DNA of 43,756 bases from Candidatus Cloacimonadota bacterium (GTDB lineage: Bacteria > Cloacimonadota > Cloacimonadia > Cloacimonadales > JAMOQM01), in contig JAMOQM010000083.1 of NCBI GenBank assembly GCA_027064005.1, positions 1 to 43,756 on the forward strand, given 5' to 3'. This document shows positions 36,313 to 43,756 of this stretch, in pieces. A program made the position numbers and the translations under genes. The notes beneath the pieces were generated by a model. That model made no database searches, had not been told where the DNA came from, and saw only the letters and a program-made list of their open reading frames with translations. How positions within the stretch are numbered: position 1 is the first letter of the stretch; every line of letters begins with the position of its first letter.

Positions 36313-36391
36313 CATTTAACCATTTCAACCATTTTCCCAAATCCCACCATTTCCACCAATTCAACTAATCCCATCAATTTCCCCAACACCT
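36313..36391 (+). repeat. G-free, C-rich degenerate minisatellite (possible Rho loading site)
   Basis: 79 consecutive bases contain no G and 31 C (39%) in a strongly AT-rich genome. ACCATTT occurs three times (36319, 36328, 36346) within a looser CCAWTTC-type repeat. As RNA on the plus strand this has the C-rich, G-poor character of a Rho utilisation (rut) site, suitably placed after comM. The opposite strand has four GGG tracts with irregular spacing. Confidence 0.5.
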
Positions 36392-36421
36392 GTGTCGTGA
36401 TTCTCAAATAAATATAGAAAA

Positions 36422-36435
36422 TTTCTTGCAAGAAA
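36422..36435. promoter_or_regulatory. Perfect 14-bp palindrome upstream of pfp, candidate operator
   Basis: TTTCTTGCAAGAAA is fully self-complementary, centred 53 bp before the pfp ATG, where an operator overlapping the promoter would be expected. TTGCAA within it could be a weak -35 box, but no clear -10 follows. Confidence 0.4.
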
Positions 36436-36480
36436 ATAACGCTAAATATTTATTGATAAAATAATTAAATGGAGGTTTCC

Positions 36481-37701
36481 ATGAAATTGGAAGGAAAAGT
36501 TGTCATAGCTCAAGGAGGCGGACCGACAGCTGTAATTAACCAATCACTGGTTGGAGCAGCATTGGAAGCTAGAAAATTTACACAAGTGTCAAAAGTTTAT
36601 GGTGCTGTTCATGGAGTCCAAGGAATAGTTAACGAAGATTTTTTAGACTTAACTCAGGAAACAACCCATAATCTCGAACAAGTTGCCATAACTCCGTCAT
36701 CATCATTATTATCAACAAGAGATAAACCGGACAAAAAATATTGTCATGAAATTTTCAAAGTATTAAAAGCACATAACGTAAGATATTTCTATTATATTGG
36801 AGGAAATGATTCATCCGATACAGTTCGAATCGTTAATGAAGAAGCTAATTCTTCCGGTTATGAATTTAGGGCAATTCATATTCCTAAAACAATTGATAAT
36901 GATCTTGTTTTAAATGATCACACACCGGGATTTGGTTCGGCAGCGAGATTTGTAGCTCAAGCTTTTATGGGTGCAAATTTGGATAATCGAGCTTTACCGG
37001 GAGTTTATATTGGAGTTGTAATGGGAAGACACGCAGGTTTTTTAACAGCAGCTGCCAGTATTGCTCGTAAATATCCTGATGATGGACCTCATCTTATTTA
37101 TTTACCGGAAAGAGTTTTTAATCTTGATAAATTTCTAAAAGACGTTAAGCAAACTTATGAAAGATATGGACGATGTGTTATTGCCATTTCTGAAGGAATT
37201 AAAGGCAAAGACGGGCTTCCGATTATTACCAAATTAGTAAAAAACATTGAGCACGATGCTCATGGAAATATTCAGTTATCAGGAACCGGAGCTTTAGGTG
37301 ATTTATTAGCTAAAGAAATCCGCGACAAATTAAAAATCAAACGCGTTAGATCCGATACATTCGGTTACCTTCAAAGATCATTTTTGGGATGTGTTTCCGA
37401 TGTTGATCAGCATGAAGCGAGAGAAGTCGGAGAAAAAGCAGCTCATTTTTCTATTTGGCATAATATGGACGGTTCAATTGCCATAAAGAGAATCGGTTAT
37501 TATTCAGTTGATTACGAATTACTACCTCTCGGAGCAGTTGCCGGCAAAACAAAAGTTATGCCTGATAATTTTATTAATGCGGAAGGCAACAATATTACCG
37601 ATGACTTTATATATTATGTCCGACCTTTATTAGGTTCAGGATTACCTTTTGCACATAGAATTAGAGCTCCAAAAGTGGACAAGATTCTGAATAATGGATA
37701 A
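36481..37701 (+). CDS. pfp: Pyrophosphate-dependent 6-phosphofructokinase
   Basis: Group A phosphofructokinase of 406 aa that phosphorylates fructose 6-phosphate. The active site reads GGNDS (G107-S111): the residue that is Gly in ATP enzymes (GGDGS) is Asp110, the classic mark of pyrophosphate use. The catalytic loop is PKTIDND, with Lys where ATP enzymes have Gly. TPGFGSA, MGRHAGFL and LIYLPER complete the PFK core. It resembles the non-allosteric PPi type with GGGDS/PKTVDND motifs. The frame extends 12 bp upstream, but GGAGG at 36471-36475 selects ATG 36481. PPi use saves ATP in fermentation and makes the step reversible. Confidence 0.92.
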   Translation: MKLEGKVVIAQGGGPTAVINQSLVGAALEARKFTQVSKVYGAVHGVQGIVNEDFLDLTQETTHNLEQVAITPSSSLLSTRDKPDKKYCHEIFKVLKAHNVRYFYYIGGNDSSDTVRIVNEEANSSGYEFRAIHIPKTIDNDLVLNDHTPGFGSAARFVAQAFMGANLDNRALPGVYIGVVMGRHAGFLTAAASIARKYPDDGPHLIYLPERVFNLDKFLKDVKQTYERYGRCVIAISEGIKGKDGLPIITKLVKNIEHDAHGNIQLSGTGALGDLLAKEIRDKLKIKRVRSDTFGYLQRSFLGCVSDVDQHEAREVGEKAAHFSIWHNMDGSIAIKRIGYYSVDYELLPLGAVAGKTKVMPDNFINAEGNNITDDFIYYVRPLLGSGLPFAHRIRAPKVDKILNNG

Positions 37702-37802
37702 AATTTAGAATATTCTTCTCAAATAAAGAGAAAAATCTTGATTAAATATACTTTGATAAAAAATTAACATTGTAAATTAAAATTAAAAAAAAGGGAGTTT
37801 TT

Positions 37803-39131
37803 ATGGGAATAAAAACATTTCCCGGAGGAATTCATCCTCACGATTACAAAGAATTTTCTAAAGACGCTAAAATTGAGGAAATGATAATACCACAAAAAGT
37901 TGTTATTCATTTATCTCAACATATTGGTGCTCCAGCAAAACCAATTGTAAAAGTGGGAGATTTAGTTCTTGCCGGACAAAAAATTGCCGAACCGGGTGGC
38001 TTTGTATCTATTCCGATGCATTCATCTATTTCCGGTAAAGTTACCAAAATTGATAAATATCCGCACCCAAATGGTTCTGAACAGATGGGAATTGAAATTA
38101 CTTCCGACGGTAAAGACGAATGGGTGGAATTAGTTGATGAAAAAGATTATATGAATCTTTCAAATGATGAGATAAAAAAACGCATCCAAGAAGCAGGTGT
38201 TTGCGGAATGGGTGGAGCAGGATTTCCTACTCACGTAAAATTATCTCCTCCAAAAGAAAATCCAATTGACACTGTAATTCTTAACGGAGTTGAATGTGAA
38301 CCTTTTTTAACTGCCGATTATCGACTTATGCTTGAAGAAGCTGATAAAATAATTAACGGTCTTCAAATAATTATGAAAGTCGTAAATGCCAAAAACGGTT
38401 ATATCGGAATTGAGTTAAACAAACCTGATGCAATCAAATTGATGAAAGATAAAGTTAAATCCCTTCCTAATATTGAAGTTGTTTCCTTAAAAATGAAATA
38501 TCCTCAAGGAGCGGAGAAACAATTAATTTATGCAACAACCAAAAGAAAAGTCCCCAACAAAGGCGGTTTACCAATGCATGTTGGTGTTGTTGTTCAAAAT
38601 GTCGCTTCTGCAGCCTCAATTTATGAAGCGGTGAGATTTAAAAAACCGTTAATCGAAAGAATTATTTCAGTTACCGGATCTATTGTTAAAAATCCAAAAA
38701 ATCTCAAATCAAGAATCGGTACAATGTATTCTGATTTATTAGATAGTTGTGATGGTGTTACTGAAGATATAGGTAAAGCTATTTCCGGTGGTCCAATGAT
38801 GGGATTTGCTATCTCAACCTTAGATACCCCAATGACAAAAGGAAGTTCCGGACTTTTATTATTTGATAAAAAAATGGCTCGCGTTGATGAGGAACATACT
38901 TGTTTGAGATGTGGACGTTGTGTAGATGTGTGTCCCCTAAACCTTGTCCCAAGTTTCATTGCAAACGGAGTAAAATATAATGACTGGGATCTTGCTGAAA
39001 AAGCAGGAGTGATGGATTGTATGAAATGCGGCAGTTGCGTTTATGTGTGTCCCGCTCATATCAAACTTGTTCAATGGATTGATATTGGCAAAAATGTTGT
39101 CGGTGCCAAAATCCGAGCAAGAAAGAAATAA
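37803..39131 (+). CDS. rnfC: Rnf complex subunit RnfC
   Basis: Peripheral subunit of the ion-translocating ferredoxin:NAD+ oxidoreductase, carrying the NADH/FMN site and two [4Fe-4S] clusters. The 442-aa protein has the RnfC N-terminal barrel-sandwich domain (TFPGGIHPHDYKE, VGDLVLAGQKIAE). The NuoF-like core shows AGVCGMGGAGFPTHVKL and LNGVECEPFLTADYRL. Two cluster motifs follow: CLRCGRCVDVCP and CMKCGSCVYVCP. GGGAG precedes the ATG. It is the first gene of rnfCDGEAB, 101 bp after pfp. It lacks the long C-terminal repeat found in proteobacterial RnfC. Confidence 0.97.
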   Translation: MGIKTFPGGIHPHDYKEFSKDAKIEEMIIPQKVVIHLSQHIGAPAKPIVKVGDLVLAGQKIAEPGGFVSIPMHSSISGKVTKIDKYPHPNGSEQMGIEITSDGKDEWVELVDEKDYMNLSNDEIKKRIQEAGVCGMGGAGFPTHVKLSPPKENPIDTVILNGVECEPFLTADYRLMLEEADKIINGLQIIMKVVNAKNGYIGIELNKPDAIKLMKDKVKSLPNIEVVSLKMKYPQGAEKQLIYATTKRKVPNKGGLPMHVGVVVQNVASAASIYEAVRFKKPLIERIISVTGSIVKNPKNLKSRIGTMYSDLLDSCDGVTEDIGKAISGGPMMGFAISTLDTPMTKGSSGLLLFDKKMARVDEEHTCLRCGRCVDVCPLNLVPSFIANGVKYNDWDLAEKAGVMDCMKCGSCVYVCPAHIKLVQWIDIGKNVVGAKIRARKK

Positions 39132-39151
39132 CCGATATCTAAGGAGATTTT

Positions 39152-40237
39152 ATGAATAATAAATACATAGTTTCAGCTGCTCCTCATTTACACGAGAAGA
39201 TATCAGTTTCTTCAGTGATGTGGCAAGTAGTTGCAGCTCTTTTACCGGCGTTGTTTGCCAGTGTTTATTTCTTTGGCATTCAAGCACTTTTGTTAACCCT
39301 TTATTCAGTTACGGCAGCAGTTGCAACTGAAGCTTTAATCCAAAAATTACGCAAAGTTGAAATTACTGTTTCCGATGGCAGTGCTGTTGTAACCGGTATT
39401 CTTTTGGCTTTCAATATCAATGCAGGCTCACCATGGTGGTTACCGGTAGTTGGTTCTGTTTTTGCAATTGCAATCGGTAAACAAGTTTTTGGCGGTTTAG
39501 GAAATAATCCTTTAAACCCGGCTTTACTCGGTAGAGCATTTTTAATGGCATCTTGGCCTACTTTAATGACTCATTGGAGTATTAATAACCAACATTCAAT
39601 AAATGGCTTAAATGCTAACATTGCAGCCGGAAGTCAAAAAGCAATGAGCTTAATTTCTTCAGCAACTCCCCTCGGTGTTGAAAAAGCGTTAAGAGATTCT
39701 AATTTTGTAAATTCTCTTACAGATAATATTCATGCCAGTCATCAAATAGCTGATGGAATATTCAATCAATTTTCCTCATGGGGAGCAATCAGTAACGTAT
39801 TTTTCGGAAATGTTGGTGGTTGTCTCGGAGAAGTTTCGGCAGCAGCTTTACTTCTCGGTGCAGCTTGGCTTGCTTATAAACACATTATTGAATGGAGAAT
39901 TCCGGTTAGTTATATTGGAACAGTTTATGTTTTGATTTATATTTTCGGTGGAAATAACGGTCTTTTCTCAGCATCGTTATTATTGCCGGTCTTCCATATT
40001 TTTGCAGGTGGAATCATTTTAGGTGCCTTTTTTATGGCAACTGATATGGTTACTTCTCCGGTTACAAAAAAAGGAAGAATTATTTTTGGAATAGGTTTAG
40101 GCATTTTAACCGTAACTATCAGATTAGTTGGTGGTTATCCGGAAGGTGTTTCCTATTCAATATTATTAATGAATATTGTTGTACCGCTAATTGACAGAGC
40201 AACAATGCCGAAAGCATTCGGGGAGGCAAAAGCATGA
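39152..40237 (+). CDS. rnfD: Rnf complex subunit RnfD
   Basis: Polytopic membrane subunit of 361 aa in the NqrB/RnfD family, with about nine or ten hydrophobic helices and conserved DGSAVVTGILLAFN and GLGNNPLNPALLGRAFL segments. The covalent FMN site is expected at Thr172 in ISSATPLG, matching the S-x-A-T pattern of this family. AAGGAG is at a normal distance. Its stop overlaps the rnfG start (ATGA). Confidence 0.96.
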   Translation: MNNKYIVSAAPHLHEKISVSSVMWQVVAALLPALFASVYFFGIQALLLTLYSVTAAVATEALIQKLRKVEITVSDGSAVVTGILLAFNINAGSPWWLPVVGSVFAIAIGKQVFGGLGNNPLNPALLGRAFLMASWPTLMTHWSINNQHSINGLNANIAAGSQKAMSLISSATPLGVEKALRDSNFVNSLTDNIHASHQIADGIFNQFSSWGAISNVFFGNVGGCLGEVSAAALLLGAAWLAYKHIIEWRIPVSYIGTVYVLIYIFGGNNGLFSASLLLPVFHIFAGGIILGAFFMATDMVTSPVTKKGRIIFGIGLGILTVTIRLVGGYPEGVSYSILLMNIVVPLIDRATMPKAFGEAKA

Positions 40238-40788
40238 AAGAATATATAAGATTTTCTCTGGTGCTTTTTGTTATTGCCGGATTAGCCAGCGGTATTTTGG
40301 CATACGTTAATAGCATTTCAAGCCCAATCATTGCAGATAATCAAAAGAAAGCGGAAATTTTAGCCCGTAAATCTGTTCTTCCTGAAGCATCAGATTTTAC
40401 TGAAAAAAATTTAGATAATTTCAAATATTTCGTTGGAATTGACAAAAATAAAAAATCTGTCGGTTATACTTTTATTGCTTACGGACCCGGTTACAGCAGT
40501 ACTGTTCAAACAATGGTCGGTGTTAAACCTGATTTGTCAATTGAGAATATTCAAATCATTTATCAATCTGAAACTCCGGGATTAGGTGCAAACTGCGTCA
40601 AACCTGATTTTCAAAAACAATTCTCAGGTATGAAAATCCCTTCTCTCGCTGTTGATAAAGACGGTGGAAAAGTAGTAAGTTTAACCGGAGCAACTATTAG
40701 TAGTAGAGCAATCACAAAATCCATAAAAGCAGGTTTATTAGAATTACAGAAAGCTGTTAAATCCGGCAAGTCAGGAGGTTCAAAATGA
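40234..40788 (+). CDS. rnfG: Rnf complex subunit RnfG
   Basis: 184-aa subunit with one N-terminal membrane helix (about 7-26) and a periplasmic FMN-binding domain. The flavinylation motif SLTGATISS places covalent FMN on Thr154. The preceding ETPGLGANC stretch is the family core. It overlaps rnfD and rnfE by 4 bp each. No apbE-type flavin transferase, which would attach the FMN, is present in this window. Confidence 0.96.
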   Translation: MKEYIRFSLVLFVIAGLASGILAYVNSISSPIIADNQKKAEILARKSVLPEASDFTEKNLDNFKYFVGIDKNKKSVGYTFIAYGPGYSSTVQTMVGVKPDLSIENIQIIYQSETPGLGANCVKPDFQKQFSGMKIPSLAVDKDGGKVVSLTGATISSRAITKSIKAGLLELQKAVKSGKSGGSK

Positions 40789-41378
40789 GTGCTATGAAAG
40801 AATTTACAAAAGGATTCATAAAAGAAAATCCGGTTTTTGTAATGGCTTTGGGGTTATGTCCGACTTTGGCAGTAACATCTTCCGTCGCTAATGCTATTGG
40901 AATGGGTTTAGCGGCAACATTTGTTTTAGTCGCATCCAACATTTTGATTTCAATGTTAAAATCTTTCATTCCGGACAAAGTAAGAATTCCGGCTTTTATC
41001 GTAGTAATTGCATCTTTTGTAACAATTGTTGATATGATGATGCATGCTTACACTCCGGAACTTCATAAAAGTTTAGGAATATTTATTCCTTTGATTGTTG
41101 TAAATTGTATTATTTTGGGACGAGCTGAAGCTTTTGCAAGTAAAAACAGCGTATTCCTTTCATTATTAGATGGATTGGGAATGGGTTTAGGATTTACTTT
41201 AGCATTGATAGTTTTAGGAGCAGTAAGAGAGCTTTTAGGAGCCGGTCAATTGCTTGGGCATCAAGTTTTACCTCAAACCTACAAACCAATGTTAGTCGCA
41301 ATTTTGGCACCCGGTGCATTTTTCACAATGGGACTTCTTAAAGGTTTGTTAAATCTCGTAACGAATAAGAAAAAATAG
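40785..41378 (+). CDS. rnfE: Rnf complex subunit RnfE
   Basis: 197-aa integral membrane subunit with six predicted helices. Family segments GLCPTLAVTSSVANAIGMG, IFIPLIVVNCIILGRAEAFA and GAVRELLGAG are clear, including the membrane Cys of the intramembrane Fe-S cluster shared with RnfA (GLCP, VNC). AGGAGG lies 6 bp upstream, within rnfG. Confidence 0.96.
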   Translation: MSAMKEFTKGFIKENPVFVMALGLCPTLAVTSSVANAIGMGLAATFVLVASNILISMLKSFIPDKVRIPAFIVVIASFVTIVDMMMHAYTPELHKSLGIFIPLIVVNCIILGRAEAFASKNSVFLSLLDGLGMGLGFTLALIVLGAVRELLGAGQLLGHQVLPQTYKPMLVAILAPGAFFTMGLLKGLLNLVTNKKK

Positions 41379-41386
41379 GAGCAACA

Positions 41387-41974
41387 ATGGAATTTATAAG
41401 TAAAATTTTCACAATGTCTATAATGGCAATTTTTGTTCAGAACTTTGTTTTTTCCAGAGTTCTCGGACTTTGTCCATACATTGGTGTATCAAAAAAATTA
41501 GATTCTGCAACCGGAATGGGGATGGCAGTTATTTTTGTAATGACTTTAGCGTCCACATTTACTTGGTTAATAAGAACTTATTTATTAATCCCGATGCATT
41601 TGGAATATTTGCAAACAATAGCTTTTATCTTAACAATCGCTTCTTTGGTTCAATTTGTTGAAATGGCAATTCAAAAAGTAGCTCCGACACTATATAAATC
41701 ATTGGGAGTTTATCTTCCTTTAATTACAACGAACTGTGCGGTTCTCGGCGTAACATTACTAAACGTATCAAATAAATTTAATTTTATCGAATCGATTTTT
41801 AATGCCTTTTTCTCTGGAATCGGTTTTACAATGGCGTTAGTTTTGATGGCTGGAATTAGAGAACGTCTTGAAAAAGCAAATATCCCTGTTTCAATGAAAG
41901 GTATGCCAATTGCACTTATTGTTGCAGGAAGTATGGCTCTGGCATTTCTTGGATTTGCCGGGTTTAAAATTTAG
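41387..41974 (+). CDS. rnfA: Rnf complex subunit RnfA
   Basis: 195-aa integral membrane subunit, a paralogue of RnfE with inverted topology. Motifs NFVFSRVLGLCPYIGVS, YLPLITTNCAVLGVTLL and GIRERLEKANIP are diagnostic. GLCP and TNC supply the cysteines of the intramembrane [2Fe-2S] site formed with RnfE. It lies 8 bp after rnfE. Confidence 0.97.
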   Translation: MEFISKIFTMSIMAIFVQNFVFSRVLGLCPYIGVSKKLDSATGMGMAVIFVMTLASTFTWLIRTYLLIPMHLEYLQTIAFILTIASLVQFVEMAIQKVAPTLYKSLGVYLPLITTNCAVLGVTLLNVSNKFNFIESIFNAFFSGIGFTMALVLMAGIRERLEKANIPVSMKGMPIALIVAGSMALAFLGFAGFKI

Positions 41975-41985
41975 AAGGAGATACA

Positions 41986-42978
41986 ATGTCAACAATTTTA
42001 ATACCAGCATTACTTATCGGCGGACTCGGTTTAATATTTGGTTTGATTTTGGCTTTTGCATCGAAAAAATTTCATGTAGAAGTAGATGAACGAATCACAA
42101 AAATCATGGAAGTTCTCCCAGGTGCAAATTGCGGTGCCTGTGGAAAACCCGGATGTTCAGGTTATGCGGAAGCAATAGTTAATGAAAATGAAGCAATGAA
42201 TAAATGTGCTCCCGGAGGCAGTGAAGTAGCAGCAAAAATCGGTGAAATTATGGGACAAAAAGTAGAAGCCGGTGCTCGTAAAATTGCCGTAATTCATTGT
42301 CAATCAGGTGGAAAAAATAACACGTTTTTCAGATATGAATATAAAGGGATAGAATCATGTAAAGCTGCGGCAGCACTTGCAAAAAGCCCAAACTTGTGTA
42401 GTTTCGGATGTGTGTTCCAAAACGACTGCGTAAGAGCTTGTGAATTTGACGCTTTCTCAATAGACGAAAACGGAATGCGAATAATTGATCCTAAAAAATG
42501 CGTTGGTTGTGGAGCTTGCGTTGAAGCCTGTCCTCAGAATCTAATAAAATTAATTCCTGAAGATAAGCATGTTCACATTCTCTGCTCTTCTGAAGATAAA
42601 GGAGCTGTAGCTCGAAAGTCTTGTGGAAATTCAACAGCTTGTATTGCTTGCGGACTTTGCGTCAAAAAATGCCCTGTCGGAGCAATTACAATTGTTAATA
42701 ATCATGCTGTTATCGATTACACAAAATGTATTGATTGCGGTCAATGTGCATTGGTTTGTCCAACTAAAGCAATTGAAGATAAATTGAAAGGCACGAGAAA
42801 AAAAGCAAAAGTTATAGAAGATAAATGTATCGGATGTACAATTTGTGCCAGAAACTGTCCGGTCGATGCAATTGACGGAAAAGTTAAAGAAATTCATCAC
42901 GTTAATGAAGACAAGTGTATCGGATGTGGTATTTGTATTGAAAAATGCCCTAAAGATGCAATCGAATGGACTGATTAA
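41986..42978 (+). CDS. rnfB: Rnf complex subunit RnfB (polyferredoxin form)
   Basis: Electron entry subunit that accepts from reduced ferredoxin. The 330-aa sequence has an N-terminal membrane helix (about 4-25), the CGACGKPGCSGYAEAI four-cysteine domain, and a CSFGC-x5-C-x3-C segment. Five C-x2-C-x2-C-x3-CP motifs follow at about 172, 221, 250, 285 and 313. This is the long RnfB of Clostridium, Acetobacterium and Thermotoga rather than the short proteobacterial form. GAAGGAG precedes the ATG. It ends the operon, before a strong terminator. Confidence 0.96.
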   Translation: MSTILIPALLIGGLGLIFGLILAFASKKFHVEVDERITKIMEVLPGANCGACGKPGCSGYAEAIVNENEAMNKCAPGGSEVAAKIGEIMGQKVEAGARKIAVIHCQSGGKNNTFFRYEYKGIESCKAAAALAKSPNLCSFGCVFQNDCVRACEFDAFSIDENGMRIIDPKKCVGCGACVEACPQNLIKLIPEDKHVHILCSSEDKGAVARKSCGNSTACIACGLCVKKCPVGAITIVNNHAVIDYTKCIDCGQCALVCPTKAIEDKLKGTRKKAKVIEDKCIGCTICARNCPVDAIDGKVKEIHHVNEDKCIGCGICIEKCPKDAIEWTD

Positions 42979-42997
42979 TTTTCCAAAAAATGTAAAA

Positions 42998-43028
42998 AAA
43001 GACCTGTTTAATCGCGGGTCTTTTTTTT
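42998..43028 (+). terminator. Rho-independent terminator of the rnf operon
   Basis: A 9-bp stem with one G-U pair (42998-43006 with 43015-43023) runs into a T tract ending at 43028. It begins 19 bp after the rnfB stop codon. Confidence 0.93.
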
Positions 43029-43044
43029 AATTATCTTTTCCCGG

Positions 43045-43528
43045 ATGTTTTTAATGTCAAATAAAATACGCAAATTATGGATGAATAATAATACAATTGC
43101 CAGTGCAGTTAAAGAACAATCAATAACAACAAATGAGATTTCCGGAACTATTGTAGGTGTAGCAGAACAAGGAGAACAAGTTCTGGCGAATACCCAAAAT
43201 ATTGCGGAATATGTTGAAAAAGTGAAAGACAATACGGTCTTTGCTCAAGGAAGTGTCTCGGAAATTGCTTCAAGCAGTTCAGATTCAACAAACTGCAGCA
43301 AATGAAATTGCTCGAAGCTCTGCAGAAGTTTTGGAAGAATTTGAAGAGATTAAAAACAATACTATTCAAATTAATGATGAAGTACAAATCATGAAAGGCA
43401 ACGTTTCGGAAATTACAAATGCCACTCATGAAGTTGCAAATATTTCAAAAAGTACAAACGACGAAGCTTTGAATCTAGCCACATTGGCTGATAAATTAAA
43501 AAGATTGGTTTCTAAATTTAAGATTTAA
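43045..43528 (+). pseudogene. Frameshifted fragment of a methyl-accepting chemotaxis protein
   Basis: Two frames together encode the C-terminal part of a chemotaxis-receptor signalling helix. Frame one (43045-43305) has IASAVKEQSITTNEISGTI; frame two (ending at 43528) has QTAANEIARSSAEVLEEF and the terminal ATLADKLKRLVSKFKI. They join if one base is removed near 43277-43280. Missing are the sensor domain, membrane helices, HAMP and the hairpin tip (EAARAGE region) that contacts CheA/CheW. It starts only 17 bp after the rnf terminator, has no clear RBS, and looks like a decayed remnant. A sequencing error could explain the frameshift but not the missing domains. Confidence 0.82.
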
Positions 43529-43547
43529 TAAGCTTATTGGAAATAAG

Positions 43548-43580
43548 AAAAACTTCCGGAGATTCTTCGGAAGTTTTTTT
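43548..43580. terminator. Bidirectional terminator after the chemotaxis-receptor remnant
   Basis: An 11-bp stem (43548-43558 with 43568-43578, loop of nine) has A residues on its left and T residues to 43580 on its right. It lies between the receptor remnant and a convergent minus-strand gene, and can serve both. Confidence 0.9.
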
Positions 43581-43601
43581 ATATTAAACTTTTAACTTTA
43601 A

Positions 43602-43756
43602 TTAATTTATTTTAACAAGTTCTTCAACTGTAACTACTTTATATTCTTTAATATTTCTCTCGCTTTTATCAAAAGCAACACCGACGCAAAAAATTTGCCT
43701 TTCGTCACCTAAATAAGATTCATAATATTTCTTTTCTTTGATTTGTTTTAAAGCGT
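43602..43756 (-). CDS. 3' end of a PD-(D/E)XK-nuclease-type protein (AAA-ATPase-like family), partial
   Basis: A minus-strand frame is open from the window edge to a TAA at 43602-43604, giving the last 51 residues. The sequence ALKQIKEKKYYESYLG, followed by IFCVGVAFDKSERNIKEYKV, matches the C-terminal end of the PD-(D/E)XK nuclease-like domain attached to the DUF1703/AAA-ATPase-like family, usually ~500 aa. Those genes are abundant, often multicopy, in anaerobes of this kind. The active site lies outside the window, so activity cannot be judged. Confidence 0.68.
   Translation of the reverse strand, partial: ALKQIKEKKYYESYLGDERQIFCVGVAFDKSERNIKEYKVVTVEELVKIN

Larger units (their letters stand above)
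36160..36480 (+). other. 321-bp gene-free region upstream of the phosphofructokinase gene
   Basis: No ORF with coding character. It holds, in order, a 9-bp hairpin (36211-36234), a 12-bp palindrome TTTTACGTAAAA (36270-36281), a G-free C-rich tract (36313-36391), a 14-bp palindrome TTTCTTGCAAGAAA (36422-36435) and the GGAGG of the next gene (36471-36475). These are listed separately. The stretch probably combines the end of the comM transcript with the promoter and operator of pfp. Confidence 0.7.

Noticed and set aside
36313-36391. CRISPR or regular tandem array
   Set aside because: The repeat units are short, degenerate and without unique spacers.
37718-37735. Terminator between pfp and rnfC
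   Set aside because: Only a 5-bp A/T-rich stem (TTCTC/GAGAA) and no U tract.
38621-38959. 112-codon minus-strand ORF opposite rnfC
   Set aside because: It is the shadow of the conserved RnfC cluster-binding region.
42631-42900. 89-codon minus-strand Cys-rich ORF opposite rnfB
   Set aside because: The cysteines and asparagines are the reverse complement of RnfB cluster motifs; no RBS.

Overview
This 43.8 kb window is AT-rich bacterial chromosome with tightly packed genes, many joined by ATGA, TAATG or TGATG overlaps and preceded by strong AAGGAG/GGAGG ribosome binding sites. The gene content suggests an anaerobic, fermentative diderm: a type IV pilus secretin and alignment proteins (so an outer membrane), an Rnf ferredoxin:NAD+ complex, a PPi-type phosphofructokinase, and an exported protein with lamin-tail domains and a C-terminal 'NPFNP' sorting/FlgD-like module. 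That combination is typical of the FCB group. Candidatus Cloacimonadota is my best guess, inferred from gene content only, with no marker gene to confirm it.

Layout. (1) 1-4,440: a peptidyl-dipeptidase of family M3 (minus strand) and a divergent Uup-type ABC-F ATPase. (2) 4,432-18,242: one long minus-strand type IV pilus operon. In transcription order it runs major pilin, PilT, two minor pilins, a 626-aa PilX/GspK-like protein, PilM, PilN, PilO, PilP, PilQ, a lipoprotein built of Ig-like domains, PilB and PilC. A well-formed sigma-54 promoter lies 40 bp before the major pilin. (3) 18,243-21,339: an exported parvulin-like chaperone with C-terminal TPRs and a convergent SAM methyltransferase. 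(4) 21,340-24,771: a 178-bp structured element with inverted ends, then a UvrC-like protein with an apparently dead nuclease domain but an intact Fe-S motif, PurC, a receiver-only response regulator and an exported HExxH protein. (5) 24,846-36,159: a plus-strand run of a 1302-residue HEAT-repeat protein, MazG, a membrane histidine kinase that overlaps mazG by 65-83 bp, the bifunctional NAD(P)HX repair enzyme, a lamin-tail surface protein and ComM. (6) 36,160-36,480: a gene-free stretch with a hairpin, two perfect palindromes and a G-free C-rich tract. (7) 36,481-42,978: PPi-dependent phosphofructokinase and rnfCDGEAB. (8) 42,979-43,756: a terminator, a frameshifted chemotaxis-receptor C-terminal remnant and the 3' end of a PD-(D/E)XK-type gene.

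How the parts may work together. The pilus operon holds the motors, platform, alignment complex, secretin and pilins, but no prepilin peptidase (PilD) and no PilY1. The large PilX-like protein and the Ig lipoprotein are the candidates for tip and surface functions. PPi-PFK and Rnf fit energy-saving fermentation with ion-gradient coupling. The least familiar items are the UvrC-like protein, the giant HEAT protein with its neighbours, the structured intergenic element and the two pilus-operon accessory proteins. No tRNA, rRNA, CRISPR array or intact insertion sequence was seen.
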